A DNA stretch of 64,000 nt from Semisulcospira habei (GCA_036245525.1 BTPG01000004.1:52033758-52097757), one strand, 5' to 3'; positions 9,584 through 20,093 are shown, counted from the stretch's first letter. A program made the numbers and translations. The notes: generated from the letters alone by a model not told the origin.

Positions 9584-9861
9584 TTAACCCCTTAAATGCC
9601 GAGGCAAGGCGAACGCTATCCAGCTGCAGGAGACACAAACCCTCATGAGCCCCCGCGAACATAGGACTGACATAATACTTTCAAGAGAAATAAATCCTCA
9701 TGAGGATTCATGTCTCTTGAATGTCTTATGTTACTTTGTAAAGGTTTTTTTTTTGTATTGTATCTTTACTTTTGTCACATTTGCATCTGTGTTCTGCACG
9801 CGAAGGTCGGTCAGCCTGCGGTCGCTTCAGACGCGCAGTTCTTGGCGGTGAAGGGGGTCAA
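9584..9861. mobile_element. Long family A element (A2), 278 bp
   Basis: Starts TTAACCCCTTAAATGCCGAG and ends GGCGGTGAAGGGGGTCAA. The stem is opened by a 40-base insertion between ACCCTCATGAGCCCCCGCG and AATCCTCATGAGGATTCATG. The right-hand extension (TTTGCATCTGTGTTCTGC, CAGACGCGCAGTTC) is shared with the copy at 48082-48354, which defines a longer subfamily. Confidence 0.85.
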
Positions 9862-10483
9862 CAACCCCTGCTGATACAAAGGCCCATAAAGACCCAAGTC
9901 TAGCGTCTGAATTTCGTCCCCTCCTTTATTGCCCGACCCCGCCACCATTCTGTGTACTCAGTCCACACTGTTCCCCCCTCAGTCCGACCCAGCGGCTCAT
10001 CAGTAGGACCTGACCGACAGGGTTCGCGAGAGCACGCCATCTTTAGCACGCATACATCAAAGGGTCGCGATGACGCAAGCAAAGTGCACACGCCATCTGA
10101 AGTCAGGGTGGAAGCAGCAACTATCGGCGGAAGGCGACCGGATCTTTGGTTGAGATAAACGTTCGTGGTAAGTTCCTCTGTGGCTTGTGAGGATAAGAGG
10201 CACCCTAGTGATAAGCGGCAGCGAATCGAGGGAGACAACCAATGTCGATCTGAAACTTATATTGACCGAACCGTGAAAGGTTTCACTTGTCCCCGATCAC
10301 CTCGGTGCCAGTGGGACATAAAACTGAAACCAAGAAGAAGTTTCACTCAAAATCGACGTGTGTTCCATCTATTCAGGGTGGATGGCAATGATATCTGGTT
10401 TGTGACAAGCATAAAAGTATCTATGCAGCAAACTGTTCTGCGAGGAATATATTCTCGAATTAAGGGCAATGACAAACTACACT
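9862..10483. other. No gene supported; lone family E arm
   Basis: A minus-strand frame of 112 codons (9900-10238) has no recognisable domain. GCGAATCGAGGGAGACAACC at 10209-10228 is a single family E arm without a partner. Confidence 0.45.
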
Positions 10484-10543
10484 AGTTGTCCTCCTTGAAT
10501 TCGCTACCCGTTATCAGAGGTAGCGAATTGAGGGAGACAACCC
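10484..10543. repeat. Family E hairpin
   Basis: GTTGTCCTCCTTGAATTCGC pairs with TAGCGAATTGAGGGAGACAA. The loop is CCGTTATCAGA. Both arms carry GAATTC/GAATTG rather than GATTCG. Confidence 0.85.
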
Positions 10544-10571
10544 GTGCGTGACAGAATGAAAAAAAGTTAAA

Positions 10572-10725
10572 CTGCTAGGCTTAACGTCTTTTGTCCAGCA
10601 AGAAGATGATTTCAAAGACGGGGCACCGAATAGGGTCTGAATATATTTTGATCCCAGCTGGATTCGAAACCGGGACCTTTCGGACAAGAGTTAAACGTGC
10701 AACCACCGACACCAAGCTCCCAGTG
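10572..10725 (-). mobile_element. SINE2, tRNA-derived, diverged
   Basis: On the minus strand a B-box-like GGTTTCGAATCC lies near 10665, followed by AGCTGGGATCAAAATA, GGTGCCCCGTCTTTGAAATC and GACAAAAGACGTTAAGCC. The same body occurs at 11795, 31662 and 55493. Confidence 0.75.
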
Positions 10726-10916
10726 ACAGAACAGATAAACTCGCTGGCCAGGCGTGTTGCTATTAAATACATGCGCCTCAAGTTATCAAGTGTGGTTAAA
10801 TTAACTGGGGGGGGAAAAAATGCTTGCAGCATAATTTGGGCAAGAACACAACTGTCTTGAAAACACACAAAAAAAGGCCGCAGTCCGGCCGGAAAGGCTT
10901 TTCTAAATACAGTACA

Positions 10917-10918
<2 letters not shown>

Positions 10919-10995
<77 letters not shown>
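10919..10995. repeat. (TA)n microsatellite
   Basis: About 38 uninterrupted TA units. Confidence 0.97.
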
Positions 10996-10998
<3 letters not shown>

Positions 10999-11435
10999 CT
11001 GTATAAATACGAGGATATGTCTCTGCCAGCTCTTCAAACTGACAGTTACGTCTCCAGGTGTAGATAATTAATCCTGTAACTAATGGGCCGGTACGGGTTA
11101 TCAAAAAATCGCATCGCTTTCTTGCTTTTCCGTCTCATTTGGAGAAAAAAAATCTGGCACTCGCGAATCTAATAAAAGCAAACTGAACTGTTTGTACCAA
11201 ACAGCCAACGTTCCTAGTGGCGGTGTGGCTGGTTGTGGAGGCGGTTCACCCCCGCGCTGCGTGCTGAATTTGGGTAATGAGCGCAACTCACGTAACCTCG
11301 CGCCCAGCGGTCCCTCTGCACGTGCAAAGCGCGAGGAAATTAGTTGTGGAGTGCTACTGTTTGCTCAGACTTCGCGCGTCCACAATATCGCGGCCTTGAA
11401 ACCTTATGGACGCGAGGCACTCACTGCGACACAGC
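10996..11435. other. No recognised feature
   Basis: Open frames on both strands between 11100 and 11430 have no recognisable domain and run into the hairpin that follows. Confidence 0.4.
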
Positions 11436-11532
11436 TTGCAAAAGGTCATCGGACCGACATCGGCCGCAGTGGGCCCGCGCACGACAGTGCGCGGGCCCAC
11501 TGCGGCCGACTTCGGCCTGATGGCCTTTTCTC
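11436..11532. repeat. Family D hairpin
   Basis: Arms GCCGCAGTGGGCCCGCGCAC and its complement are perfect in the middle of the stem. Outer arms are GCAAAAGGTCATCGGACCG and CGGCCTGATGGCCTTTT. Confidence 0.88.
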
Positions 11533-11639
11533 TCCGAGAAAAACAAATATCTCTTGTACAGGCTGGCGGTGTCTACAACCATGAACTAAAGAAAATGCAA
11601 TGTTTTTTTTGTTTTTTGTTTTTTCGCGCACCCTTAGTA

Positions 11640-11725
11640 TCATGATAGATCACGAGTACTGCCAAATTTTCTCTAACCGCTGGTAATATATACCACTGAA
11701 CTAATCTGGCATGGCAGATCCATCC
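11640..11725. repeat. Family B remnant, stem collapsed
   Basis: CATGATAGATCACGAGTACT, GCCAAATTT and later AATCTGGCATGGCAGATCC are recognisable, but the GGCGCC centre is gone. Confidence 0.45.
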
Positions 11726-11794
11726 CCACAGCTCCTACAGACGACTAAAGGAAGTCATAAATAGGTTTGAAAAAAGGTATTAAAAAGATAAAGA

Positions 11795-11955
11795 TAAACG
11801 CTTAGGGCTTAACGTCTTTTGTCCACCACGAAGGTGATTTAAAAGACACGGCACCAAAAAGAGGACTGTTCTAAAGTTGACCCCAGCCAGGTTCGAACCC
11901 AAGACATTTCGAACGAGAGTCAGAAAGCTCTTCCAACTGAGCTACCCTCCCTTAT
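11795..11955 (-). mobile_element. SINE2, tRNA-derived head intact
   Basis: On the minus strand the head reads GTAGCTCAGTTGGAAGAGC (A box), then GGGTTCGAACCTGG (B box). The body follows (GGTGCCGTGTCTTTTAAATC, GACAAAAGACGTTAAGCC). The full head folds like a tRNA but continues into a SINE body, so it is not scored as a tRNA gene. Confidence 0.85.
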
Positions 11956-11965
11956 AAAGGTAAGA

Positions 11966-12136
11966 TGGATGGAATGATGGATGGATGGATGGATGGACGG
12001 ACGGACGGATGGAGGGAGGGAGGGATGGGTGGGTGGGTGGATGGATGGATGGATGGATGGATGGATGGGTGAATGGATGGATGGATGGATGGATGGATGG
12101 ATGGATGGATGGATGGATGGATGGATGGATGGATGA
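11966..12136. repeat. (GGAT)n minisatellite-like tract
   Basis: Tetranucleotide GGAT/GGAC/GGGT repeats over about 170 bp. It begins at the 5' end of the minus-strand SINE2. Confidence 0.95.
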
Positions 12137-12414
12137 AGCCGAGACTAAATAACGGCTATACAGTGACGTACGCATTTGAAAGACAGTGTGTTGTCGCGCA
12201 TTGTTGATACAGTATCTATCCTATGCGGTAATGTTTGGACCGCTAACATTGCACAAGAACCGAAGAAGACAAAACAACTTGCCCCGGTTTAGACGGCTTG
12301 TCTCCTAACAGCACAACTACTGCTTCTAAATCACACAAGTGTCAACCTGAAATCGTATAACTGTCACCTGATCCTCTCAATCATCCAACACTTTAACATA
12401 CAAACGCTACCTAT
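12137..12414. other. No recognised feature
   Basis: Unique-looking sequence between the tetranucleotide repeat and the next family A copy. Confidence 0.4.
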
Positions 12415-12485
12415 CTGCAAGAGACATAGATCCTCATGCGCCCTTGCCATCGGCGGGGGCTCATGCGAATCTATGCCTCTTGCAT
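12415..12485. repeat. Family A hairpin
   Basis: GCAAGAGACATAGATCCTCA pairs with GCGAATCTATGCCTCTTGC. The centre CTTGCCATCGGCGGG is partly unpaired. Confidence 0.8.
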
Positions 12486-12555
12486 GCCACAATTTTCATC
12501 TGTAATTTTTCAGACCGAAATGAATGTCAGCCAAAGATGATTTACATCCATTTTT

Positions 12556-12618
12556 AAGAGGCATAGATCCTCAAGCGTCCCCGCAATTGCGGGGGCTCAT
12601 GAGGATCAATGCCTCTTG
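12556..12618. repeat. Family A hairpin
   Basis: AAGAGGCATAGATCCTCAAG pairs with CATGAGGATCAATGCCTCTT around CCGCAATTGCGG. It lies 70 bp from the preceding copy. Confidence 0.85.
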
Positions 12619-13258
12619 TTAGCTCTTCTACCTATCTTTTTTACTCAGAAGGACGAGGTCAATGGACGTTCAAACTATGATGAGTGGAAGTGTTTACGGT
12701 AAGTGTCACCGTGTTTTGACCAAACTGAGGACCGTCATCTCAAACTGTACGAGATCGCACGTGACCTCTTAGGCTTAGGTATTTTGTTGTCACCTGGGTG
12801 TTCAGATAAGTAACATTTTTTTTCTTCTTTTTTTTCGGTATGGATGTCGAAGTAATTCTCATAGCTAAGGTCTAGACTCAGACACCAACACAAACATTTT
12901 CTTTATCTGAAGTTTCGTTCCTTGAACCACTTGAACAAAACTCTCTCCTTCGACATGGGGTTGGAGATTACAGAGCACGTGTGTATCCTAGCAACGGTCA
13001 ACGTCCCGTGTCAGCGGCGAGTTACGGCGATCAACTGAAGCCGCACACCCAAACCCTCTCTCTCTCTCTCTACGGGACACCTGCAATCGAGGACATTGTA
13101 TATACTTTGATATTCTCGGGTATTTTTCAGTGCGTGCTAGAAGTCCTCAGCCCCACACAATATCAACTTACAAGCCGCGTGCCTGAAAGGTGCTGATGAT
13201 AGAACGATATTACGTGGCCCGTCTGTCACAGTCGGAGATCAAGGCGATAGGGTTAGCA
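12619..13258. other. No recognised feature
   Basis: A T-rich stretch (12817-12837) and a (CT)6 run (13056-13070) are the only low-complexity parts. No ORF can be assigned. Confidence 0.45.
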
Positions 13259-13499
13259 CTTTAGCTCCTTCAAATTCCCATAGTTTGGACTCGTCCTTTG
13301 ACTACATACCAGTTAGCCCCGACGCACTACAGCAGGAGATGGATCGACCATGATAATTCAAGGGTAGCGCCAGATGAGCTTGGCGCCTTCAGGCGCCAAG
13401 CTCATCTGGCGCTACCCTTGAATTATCATGGTCGATCCATCTCCTGCAACTGGTACATAGTCATTAGTTGACACCTCCCAGCTGGGAAATGTGGGGTTA
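13259..13499. mobile_element. Family B2 element, perfect 56 bp arms
   Basis: Positions 13332-13387 and 13392-13447 are exact reverse complements separated by TTCA. Both arms carry family-unusual bases (GGTAGCGCCAGATGAGC). The outer flanks CCTTTGACTACATACCAGTT and ACTGGTACATAGTCATTAG are also inverted. TTAG near 13260 and GGGGTTAA near 13494 are the probable ends. This is the most perfect hairpin in the window. Confidence 0.9.
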
Positions 13500-13529
13500 A
13501 ATCGGTTAAGGAGATAAAACGACCATGCC

Positions 13530-13640
13530 AGTTTAAGGATCGTGCCTAAATAGCTTGGCGCTTAGAAGCAGCACTATCTATCAGCCTCACAGAGGCGCCA
13601 AGCTATTTCGGCACCACCATTCAACTACACCGGTAATTCG
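13530..13640. repeat. Family B remnant with separated arms
   Basis: The arms GTGCCTAAATAGCTTGGCGC and GGCGCCAAGCTATTTCGGCA pair, but a loop of about 30 bases (13562-13592) has replaced the tight centre. Confidence 0.75.
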
Positions 13641-13676
13641 CCTGCTTTAGTGTGTTTTAAGTTCTATTTGGGTTGA

Positions 13677-13733
13677 CCGCCGTGAGATGGCCTTAGTCGC
13701 CTGCTCGGCGTTAAACCCAAATAACTAACTAAC
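13677..13733 (+). mobile_element. Mini-retroposon: SINE tail only, 57 bp
   Basis: It begins CCGCCGTGAGATGGCC and ends GTTAAACCCAAATAACTAAC. Exact 14 bp duplications TCTATTTGGGTTGA flank it (13663-13676 and 13734-13747), so it is a complete insertion. Its 5' end is at the same base as in the copy at 3417. Confidence 0.93.
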
Positions 13734-13747
13734 TCTATTTGGGTTGA

Positions 13748-14158
13748 GACAAAGACAATACCCCAAGGCGGGAAGCTATCAGCAGACGTATCTCAGCACG
13801 TGTAGTATGATATCATGATATCCCATAACGCCCCATAATCGCGGCTCCTTTAGTACTGCTTATCCCCCTTGACACGCTGGACAACATCTTTCCACCGCAA
13901 TCTGCCGTAATAATCGCCGATTCGTCTTTATCAAGATAGGCATAATGTGTCTCTGGGGGCATGTGATACTAATAGAACCCATCGTGATAGGATGGGCTGG
14001 TTTGTAATTTTAGACCTTACGGATTAAGAGAGGATGAAAATGACAGACGAGTGCAGACAGGTGCTTCGGCCGTGAATCGATGATCGATGATCGGGTGTGG
14101 TCTGTTTTTTTGGCTTGTCTAAATGCCATGATAACCGCTAATTTGCAACAGAAAAACC
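13748..14158. other. No gene; lone family F arm
   Basis: CTGGTTTGTAATTTTAGACC at 13996-14015 is a single family F arm with a partner half near 14412. The rest is unassigned. Confidence 0.45.
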
Positions 14159-14276
14159 ATAACTCTTTGGCTGTCGGTAGAGGTTTTGTCGCGATGATTC
14201 CTGCAGGAATAAAAACACCTTGACATCCTGCAGGAATCATCGCGACAAAAACTGCTACCGACAGCCAAACGGTTAA
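14159..14276. mobile_element. Family C element with 30-base loop
   Basis: Left end ATAACTCTTTGGCTGTCGG, right end CGACAGCCAAACGGTTAA. TTTTGTCGCGATGATTCCTG is mirrored on the right. The loop between the two CCTGCAGGA/TCCTGCAGGA motifs is enlarged. Confidence 0.85.
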
Positions 14277-14409
14277 TGTTTTTGAAACGTCCTGCATTCG
14301 GAAATTACGCAGCATACAAAACGTTAGCTAGTGACTCGGTCTTTCGCTAGCAAAATACATTTCTGGAAATAAAATGCGACAACAAACTACAAAAACGTCA
14401 TAATTACGT

Positions 14410-14722
14410 TTTCAGCCGTAAGGTCCAAACTCACAGACCAGCAGACAATTATGAAGACACTCACGATCGGAACGAGATTATCGTTCTTGGCAGGTATATT
14501 ATGACCTATGACCTGTGGCGGAGATGCCATTGTTACGTTGTATCCTTGACGTCATGTTTCAAATGGAACATAAACTCACAGACCAGCAGACAATTATGAA
14601 GACACTCACGATCGGAACGAGATTATCGTTCTTGGCAGGTATATTATGACCTATGACCTGTGGCGGAGATCGGCCATTGTTACGTTGTATCCTTGACGTC
14701 ATGTTTCAAATGGAACATAAAC
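14410..14722. repeat. Tandem duplication, 145 and 147 bp
   Basis: 14427-14571 is repeated at 14572-14718 with a two-base difference (GATGCC against GATCGGCC). The duplicated segment starts at a family F right arm (AAACTCACAGACCAGCA), so one family F arm appears twice. Confidence 0.9.
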
Positions 14723-14942
14723 ACACACCCAAAAATGAGCAGCACACAAAGAACTTACATGAAGGATTGCGGTCGGTGCCCTGCACCACTACCCGCACCC
14801 CCACCCCCACCCCAAATCCTCTACCCCCACACCGACCGGCCCTGTCTGCATGACAACAATGCTTACCCTTCCTTGCGCAGAGCCTTTCGTGTATGGATCA
14901 ACCTTGATGGCTTCAGCATACAGGTTGAAATATAGTTAGTGT

Positions 14943-15135
14943 TTAACCACTTCGCTGCCGAGAAAAAGTTATCGCGATCCAAATGCAAGAGGCATAGATC
15001 CTCATGAGCCCCCGCAATTGCGGGGGCTCATGAGGATCTATGCCTCTTGCAGAGGTCACTGTGTTCTTTGGACGGTTTGGGCTCTTTGGCTTTGAATTAA
15101 AAATATTTCAGGATCACTGGCAGGAAAAGGGTTAA
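14943..15135. mobile_element. Complete family A TTAA-MITE, 193 bp
   Basis: Starts TTAACCACTTCGCTGCCG and ends GGCAGGAAAAGGGTTAA. The core hairpin 14984-15051 is exact from TGCAAGAGGCATAGATCC through CCGCAATTGCGG. It is the best reference copy for the family A consensus. Confidence 0.93.
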
Positions 15136-15407
15136 CAGACAGGGTTGTTTTTTGTTGTTTTTTTAATTATTGAACAGACGGCCAAGACAATATGACAAAC
15201 ACCACCGCTTACTAGGCGGTACTATTGAGCTGTCAGTGTCGATCTATCTCGGCCCAGCAGACGACTGTAAGATGCAAGTAGTTGGCTGTGTGAGGTGAAA
15301 GACCTGCGCTGTGTGGGGCGGGCCGTGGGCTGTTGGTCTATGAATAGCGGTTTATGAATCTTATCTTCGACATCCGGACGCCAGGCATACACATGTACAG
15401 GTAAAGT

Positions 15408-15410
<3 letters not shown>
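15136..15410. other. No recognised feature
   Basis: A T-rich stretch (15144-15166) then unassigned sequence. Confidence 0.4.
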
Positions 15411-15411
<1 letters not shown>

Positions 15412-15457
<46 letters not shown>

Positions 15458-15458
15458 T

Positions 15459-15534
<76 letters not shown>

Positions 15535-15592
15535 CAGAGAGAGAGACAGAGAGAGAGACAGAGAGAGAGACAGAGAGAGAGAGAAAGAGAGA
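15412..15592. repeat. (GA)n(GT)n(GA)n compound microsatellite
   Basis: Three blocks: GA (15412-15452), GT (15456-15482) and GA/GACA (15483-15592). Confidence 0.96.
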
Positions 15593-15665
15593 ATTGAATT
15601 GAATTGAATTGAAACTTTATTTTCTAAGGATGAAGACTGTAGGCACGCAGGCCTTTTTACATGTC
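15593..15665 (-). mobile_element. Retroposon 3' end with AATTC tail
   Basis: On the minus strand the end reads CTTAGAAAATAAAGTTTC followed by AATTC repeats. It includes an AATAAA signal just before the tail. The same end occurs at 16032 and 30648. Confidence 0.65.
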
Positions 15666-15751
15666 TGTCTTTCAGTAATAACATTTTAAATAAATATAAC
15701 AGCAGAAACGGTAACACGACAAATAAATAAAATAAAAAGAAGAGATAATAA

Positions 15752-15784
<33 letters not shown>

Positions 15785-15817
15785 CAGAAATATTTCGCTC
15801 GCTCGCGCGCGCGCGCG

Positions 15818-15850
<33 letters not shown>
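15752..15850. repeat. (AAT)n, (GC)n and (CA)n tracts
   Basis: AAT repeats (15752-15782), then a CGCGCGCGC block and CA repeats (15820-15860). Confidence 0.93.
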
Positions 15851-15855
<5 letters not shown>

Positions 15856-15914
15856 CACACGATCTTTCAGATGTAAGGCAGCACAAGGGTAACGCATGAA
15901 GCCTATTACTCAAG

Positions 15915-16031
<117 letters not shown>

Positions 16032-16105
16032 CGAACGAACGAACGAACGAAACTTTATTTTCCAAGGATTGAGATATTAGGCGCGCAGGCCTTTCTTACA
16101 ATCTG
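16032..16105 (-). mobile_element. Retroposon 3' end with GTTC tail
   Basis: On the minus strand CTTGGAAAATAAAGTTTC is followed by GTTC repeats. The neighbouring body CGCGCAGGCCTTTC matches CACGCAGGCCTTTT at the 15593 copy. Confidence 0.65.
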
Positions 16106-16298
16106 TCCTTGCTAAGCTACTTAAGGAACACCAACCAAACAACAAAAACTAACTAATAATAAACGTCACATACACGCATACACACACGCACACAGACACA
16201 CATATACATGTACTCGTGCACATGCGCACTCATTTTGTACATACACATACGCACGTACGTGCGCACATAATTATCTAACATATAAGTAGGTATGATGG

Positions 16299-16302
<4 letters not shown>

Positions 16303-16390
<88 letters not shown>
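16303..16390. repeat. (GA)n microsatellite
   Basis: About 44 uninterrupted GA units. Confidence 0.97.
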
Positions 16391-16396
<6 letters not shown>

Positions 16397-16800
16397 TCTT
16401 TTCTAATATGTAACCAATTTCACTCATTTTAAAAGTTTATTTTTTGTTCAACAACCTTCTTCGAGCAGAGACGATACGCGGCAAGAACCACGTTTTGCCC
16501 GCACGTCTCTATTGGTATTCGGGGTCCTTGTACCGCTTTTGGTTTCCAACATTCTCTGGTCGCACTGACACGATATACTTCCGACAGCCAGCAAAGTCTA
16601 CAGCTTGACACTGACATTGTTACAAAAGACAACTAGAGGTGTTTTATAACCGGGAGATAACTCCCGCAGTGCATCAATCACAAAGGGAAAGCACTAAGTG
16701 ACGCTGGACAGAGTCTCGCTGAATCGTGATAAGCCGAGAGTTTTTGCCTTCTAATGCTGCTTGTCTCGGGGGACTTGATAGCAGACGATTTAGCGAGAAC
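16391..16800. other. No recognised feature
   Basis: No identifiable coding or repeat signal apart from the beginnings of the next hairpin. Confidence 0.4.
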
Positions 16801-16908
16801 CCAGCGCACAAAGGCCATCGGGCCGACGTCGGCCGCCGTTGGCGCGCGCACGGATGTGCGCGGGCCAACGGCGGCCGACGTCGGCCCGATGGCCTTTTGC
16901 GCATTGGG
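16801..16908. repeat. Family D hairpin, nearly perfect
   Basis: The arms run from CCAGCGCACAAAGGCCATCG to CGATGGCCTTTTGCGCATTG, with inner GGCCGACGTCGGCCGCCG mirrored exactly. Two mismatches lie near the centre (GGCGCGCGCAC against GTGCGCGGGCC). Confidence 0.92.
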
Positions 16909-17069
16909 AATGTCGCCAGTGTAGGGAGCACGCTAAGTCGATGGCTCAAGTACTCGGATACGTGATCTTCAGCAAACAGGAGGACCAGGAATTTTCACTC
17001 GTTCACACCCAAGAATAACCCTTTCGCTTTTGAGTATGTCCAGCAATCAACACTATTCTAGCACTCTGT

Positions 17070-17192
17070 CTTTCACTCACTCGAGGCGCCCCGCATCCAT
17101 AGCTGCGGATGTGTCGTATAGCTTTGCCGGCGGCAATGCTATACGACACTTTTGCAGCAGTATGGATGCAGGGCCCCTCGAATAAGTGAAAG
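17070..17192. repeat. Family G hairpin, long arms
   Basis: CTTTCACTCACTCGAGGCGC pairs with CCCTCGAATAAGTGAAAG. The inner GTGTCGTATAGC arms flank a TTTGCCGGCGGCAAT loop that is itself a small stem. TTAA ends are not preserved. Confidence 0.85.
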
Positions 17193-17373
17193 CCGAGGAG
17201 ATGAGTGCACAGCATGTCCAGCCAATTCACCGCCCCAAAGGAGTTTTTCCTTTAAATCAGAATTAGGTCAAAGACAGTAGGCTGTGGCCCATTATAGGAA
17301 GGACTAAATTAAAGAGCCGTTTCGCTGGATCGATTTGTGCAATGCGGCATGCGTCCTCGTAGCAGTCGAATTG

Positions 17374-17429
17374 TTAACCCTTAGTGTGTCGGTGGGGGAT
17401 TTTGTCGCTACCGACACGCAAAGGGTTAG
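17374..17429. mobile_element. Family C, internally shortened (56 bp)
   Basis: Starts TTAACCCTTAGTGTGTCGG and ends CCGACACGCAAAGGGTTAG. Most of the stem is lost; only TTTTGTCGC remains of the interior. Confidence 0.8.
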
Positions 17430-18159
17430 TACCGGATAAGTACCCCAAACTGTCAGTGAGGCAACTGATTGGTCGGTTGCGAGTTCCCGAGCAGCCTGAG
17501 AACGCTCCATAGGTTACGCAACTTTGAGCCAAGACTAGACTTGGCGAGCCACGAAATGTGGGCAACTCGGCTAGCTGTTACGCTTAGCCGATACTGTTGT
17601 GCTGTGAATTACAAGAAATATGCTGCAAAATTTAAGCTCAGGTTGATTAAGGACTGTGGACGATTGCTTCCTGGTCGTACAGTTGTTACAACCTTTTTTA
17701 TTTTTATTTTTGTGGAATTAATGCTGAGGAAAACGATTTCTTATCGTACATTAAAACTGCATAAATTATGGCGATAAAGCCAGTCACGGCGGCTTCGGAA
17801 AATGCTCTGCCATGTCTATTTAACAGCTGATATAATTATTTAGCTTTGTTATACCAACAGTATATGCATCGCATTGATGTAAACTCTGCTAATATAGGGC
17901 GATTTCACGGAATTAATTTGTTTACATACAGTTTTCCTGCTCGCAATGCCGATAGTCCATTGTGACGCGCTTTGATTGCCCACAGGTCACTACGCTTTCT
18001 CGCCTTTCGCGCTAAAGGGGCGCTCTATTTTGGAGAACTCGCGACCTCGCGATATACTTTTGCAGATAGAGCGGACTTGATGAACCCACGGAATGTTTGA
18101 AGTCCGTGCAATGCAACCTACATCCATATGGATAACCTACACGTATATTTTAAACTGAT
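17430..18159. other. 730 bp without recognised feature
   Basis: A plus-strand frame of 102 codons (17469-17777) has no recognisable domain. No hairpin copy is seen, which makes this one of the longest hairpin-free stretches. Confidence 0.45.
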
Positions 18160-18241
18160 GCTGTCCAGGTCTGTGTTTTTGGACTTAACGGTTCCAGACT
18201 TCGCGGTTCCAAAACTACACTGAAACTGTGACCAGCACAGG
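18160..18241. repeat. Family F palindrome, decayed
   Basis: GCTGTCCAGGTCTGTGTTTT pairs with AAACTGTGACCAGCAC. An inner AACGGTTCCAGACTTCGCGG replaces the usual ACGGCCGT centre. Confidence 0.55.
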
Positions 18242-18632
18242 CTCAAAAAGTTGGAACCGCCCAGTTCTACAGACTTTTCCGCGTTAATGACTCGCGCATA
18301 TAGTTGTACGGTATTATTATTAATTAATTACAGTGTACTTGTATTCGTAAGCGTCAAGCGTGCTCAGACAAATGCTCTCTCCGAATAAGCTGTTTAGTCT
18401 AGGAAAGCAACTTGATGCATGATGGAAAAGCCGTGAGGGGCATTAAAAAATGTGATTCTTTAAGATTTGACGCACGCCAGTCGCAGAACCTAACTTCATC
18501 CATCTGCTCACAAATTCCATCATTGGGGGATCATTGGATGTGATGGAACAACCAACTGGGTGCGTGTGCAATTGCACAGGAAAACCTGCAAAACCCCTCA
18601 GTTTCAGTAAAATCTGAAACCTATTGTGGTAG

Positions 18633-18699
18633 GCAAGAGGCATAGATTCTCATTAGCCCCTGCGATTGCAGGGGCTCGTGAGAATCTATGCCTCTTGCA
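18633..18699. repeat. Family A hairpin
   Basis: GCAAGAGGCATAGATTCTCA pairs with GTGAGAATCTATGCCTCTTGC. The centre CCCCTGCGATTGCAGGGG is paired except for one T. Confidence 0.92.
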
Positions 18700-19010
18700 G
18701 ACGGGAAGGCTTGGATGATGGGTTTTGTAGATGTTGCGGTATGAAGACGCTGTCAAAACCTCACGTAACCGGTGAATAGACGCCGAGATCGGATTTCGCA
18801 AGGGAGCTTACTTTCTCTAACAGCTGGCGCAGACATGTTTTGTGAAAACAGCAACGATGTTATCCCGGTGAGCAAGAGGTCTTCGTGCCGACGTCCGCCC
18901 TAACCTCAGTGGACCTCTGGCATAGCTTGATAGGAATCCCTAGATTTCATTCTTCGGAATGACACAAAATACTCATAATATCAATGGGCTTGTTTCAGTC
19001 CGATTCTAAC

Positions 19011-19119
19011 CAGCACGCAAAAGGCTATGCAGCCGAAGTCGGCCACAGTCGGCCCGCGCACAGTCGTGCGCGGGCCGACTGTGGCCGACTTCGGCCCGCA
19101 CGCCTTGGCTTACTGGGCC
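19011..19119. repeat. Family D hairpin with matched arm variants
   Basis: Both arms read GCCGAAGTCGGCCACAGTCG and complement, where most copies have GCCGACGTCGGCCGCCGTTG. The paired differences keep the stem perfect over 40 bp. Confidence 0.9.
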
Positions 19120-19747
19120 ACGGGGCCACGCCACTGTGTAGGAGAAAGGCTCATAAGAATCTATTCCTCTCACTTCCCCCCATCCCCCTCCCCCCCCCCA
19201 ATAAATCAATATTTAGAAATACAAATTAAGTTGACAAACTGTATTCCAATTGCTCAAGAGTCAAACCCTTGTCCAAACAGCGAACATCCTCTGCCGTTAT
19301 CCTATGAAGAGATCGTTCGATGACTCCTTTCAACTGAGGAAAACTAAAATCTAACTGTGAAACAACCGGCAAGGACCTGCAAACACCCCCCCCCCCTTTC
19401 ATCTACGCCCCCCCCCCCCCCCTTTCATCTCACTCCGAAAGCGATACCAGATTCTCAAGAGCCGTTTGCAGCGCTTCCGACTGCTTATGAAGCCCCATGC
19501 AGGCAGTTGCCTGGTTTTTGCCGCAGGAGTTTCAATTCCTGAGAAAAGCGCACGAGCAGGGTGTGGTGTTTTCGCTCGGACATTCATTGGATGTTTTAGA
19601 TTTTACTTTTCGCCCTGCTTTCAATAACTAATAGCGCCGCAGCGTATAATCCTCCTCTAAAGCCGCAATTATCTTCTGCTCCCGAGCAATACACAGCCTA
19701 AATGCCGCATCAGAGACGTGAGTTTCTCATCAACAAAAATAAGCCGA
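19120..19747. other. C-rich tracts, no gene
   Basis: C runs at 19185-19200, 19385-19398 and 19410-19422. Short open frames here are proline-rich artefacts of the C tracts. Confidence 0.5.
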
Positions 19748-19812
19748 GCAAGAGGGGCAGATCCTCATGAGCCCCGCATTTGCGGGGGCTCATGAGGATC
19801 TATCCCTCTCGC
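19748..19812. repeat. Family A hairpin
   Basis: AGATCCTCATGAGCCCCGC pairs with GCGGGGGCTCATGAGGATCT. The outer arms have diverged (GAGGGGCAG against CTATCCCTC). Confidence 0.88.
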
Positions 19813-20023
19813 AGATGGATAAACTTCGAATCTGCAGCGTGTTTCTTTTCTATATAGCTCCGCCGCGTGCCAATAACAAAGCCATTGGGCCCATTCCAGA
19901 AGGAATTTGCTGAAAGATGATATTATTTTGGTCACGTACGCTTTACTACAGGTTTTCAGCCAGAATAATCCTGTTGTAGGGCCCTCTCGCTTGCTGACAT
20001 CATCACATTAAAAGATCGTCGAG

Positions 20024-20073
20024 ATGAATCAGGCGGACGTCGGCCTGAAGACCTTTTGCTCACTGTGATAGAA
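20024..20073. repeat. Family D half copy
   Basis: GGCGGACGTCGGCCTGAAGA followed by CCTTTTGCTCACTGTG is the right arm only. A SINE1 begins 21 bp downstream. Confidence 0.6.
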
Positions 20074-20093
20074 ATATGGCCATGGGGCGGTCC

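Noticed and set aside
9900..10238. 112-codon minus-strand frame as a possible first exon
   Set aside because: No domain, splice pattern or homology is recognisable; too weak to call.
14984..15051. Hairpins resembling bacterial rho-independent terminators
   Set aside because: The genome is clearly animal; the same hairpins occur dozens of times independent of genes and have TTAA termini.
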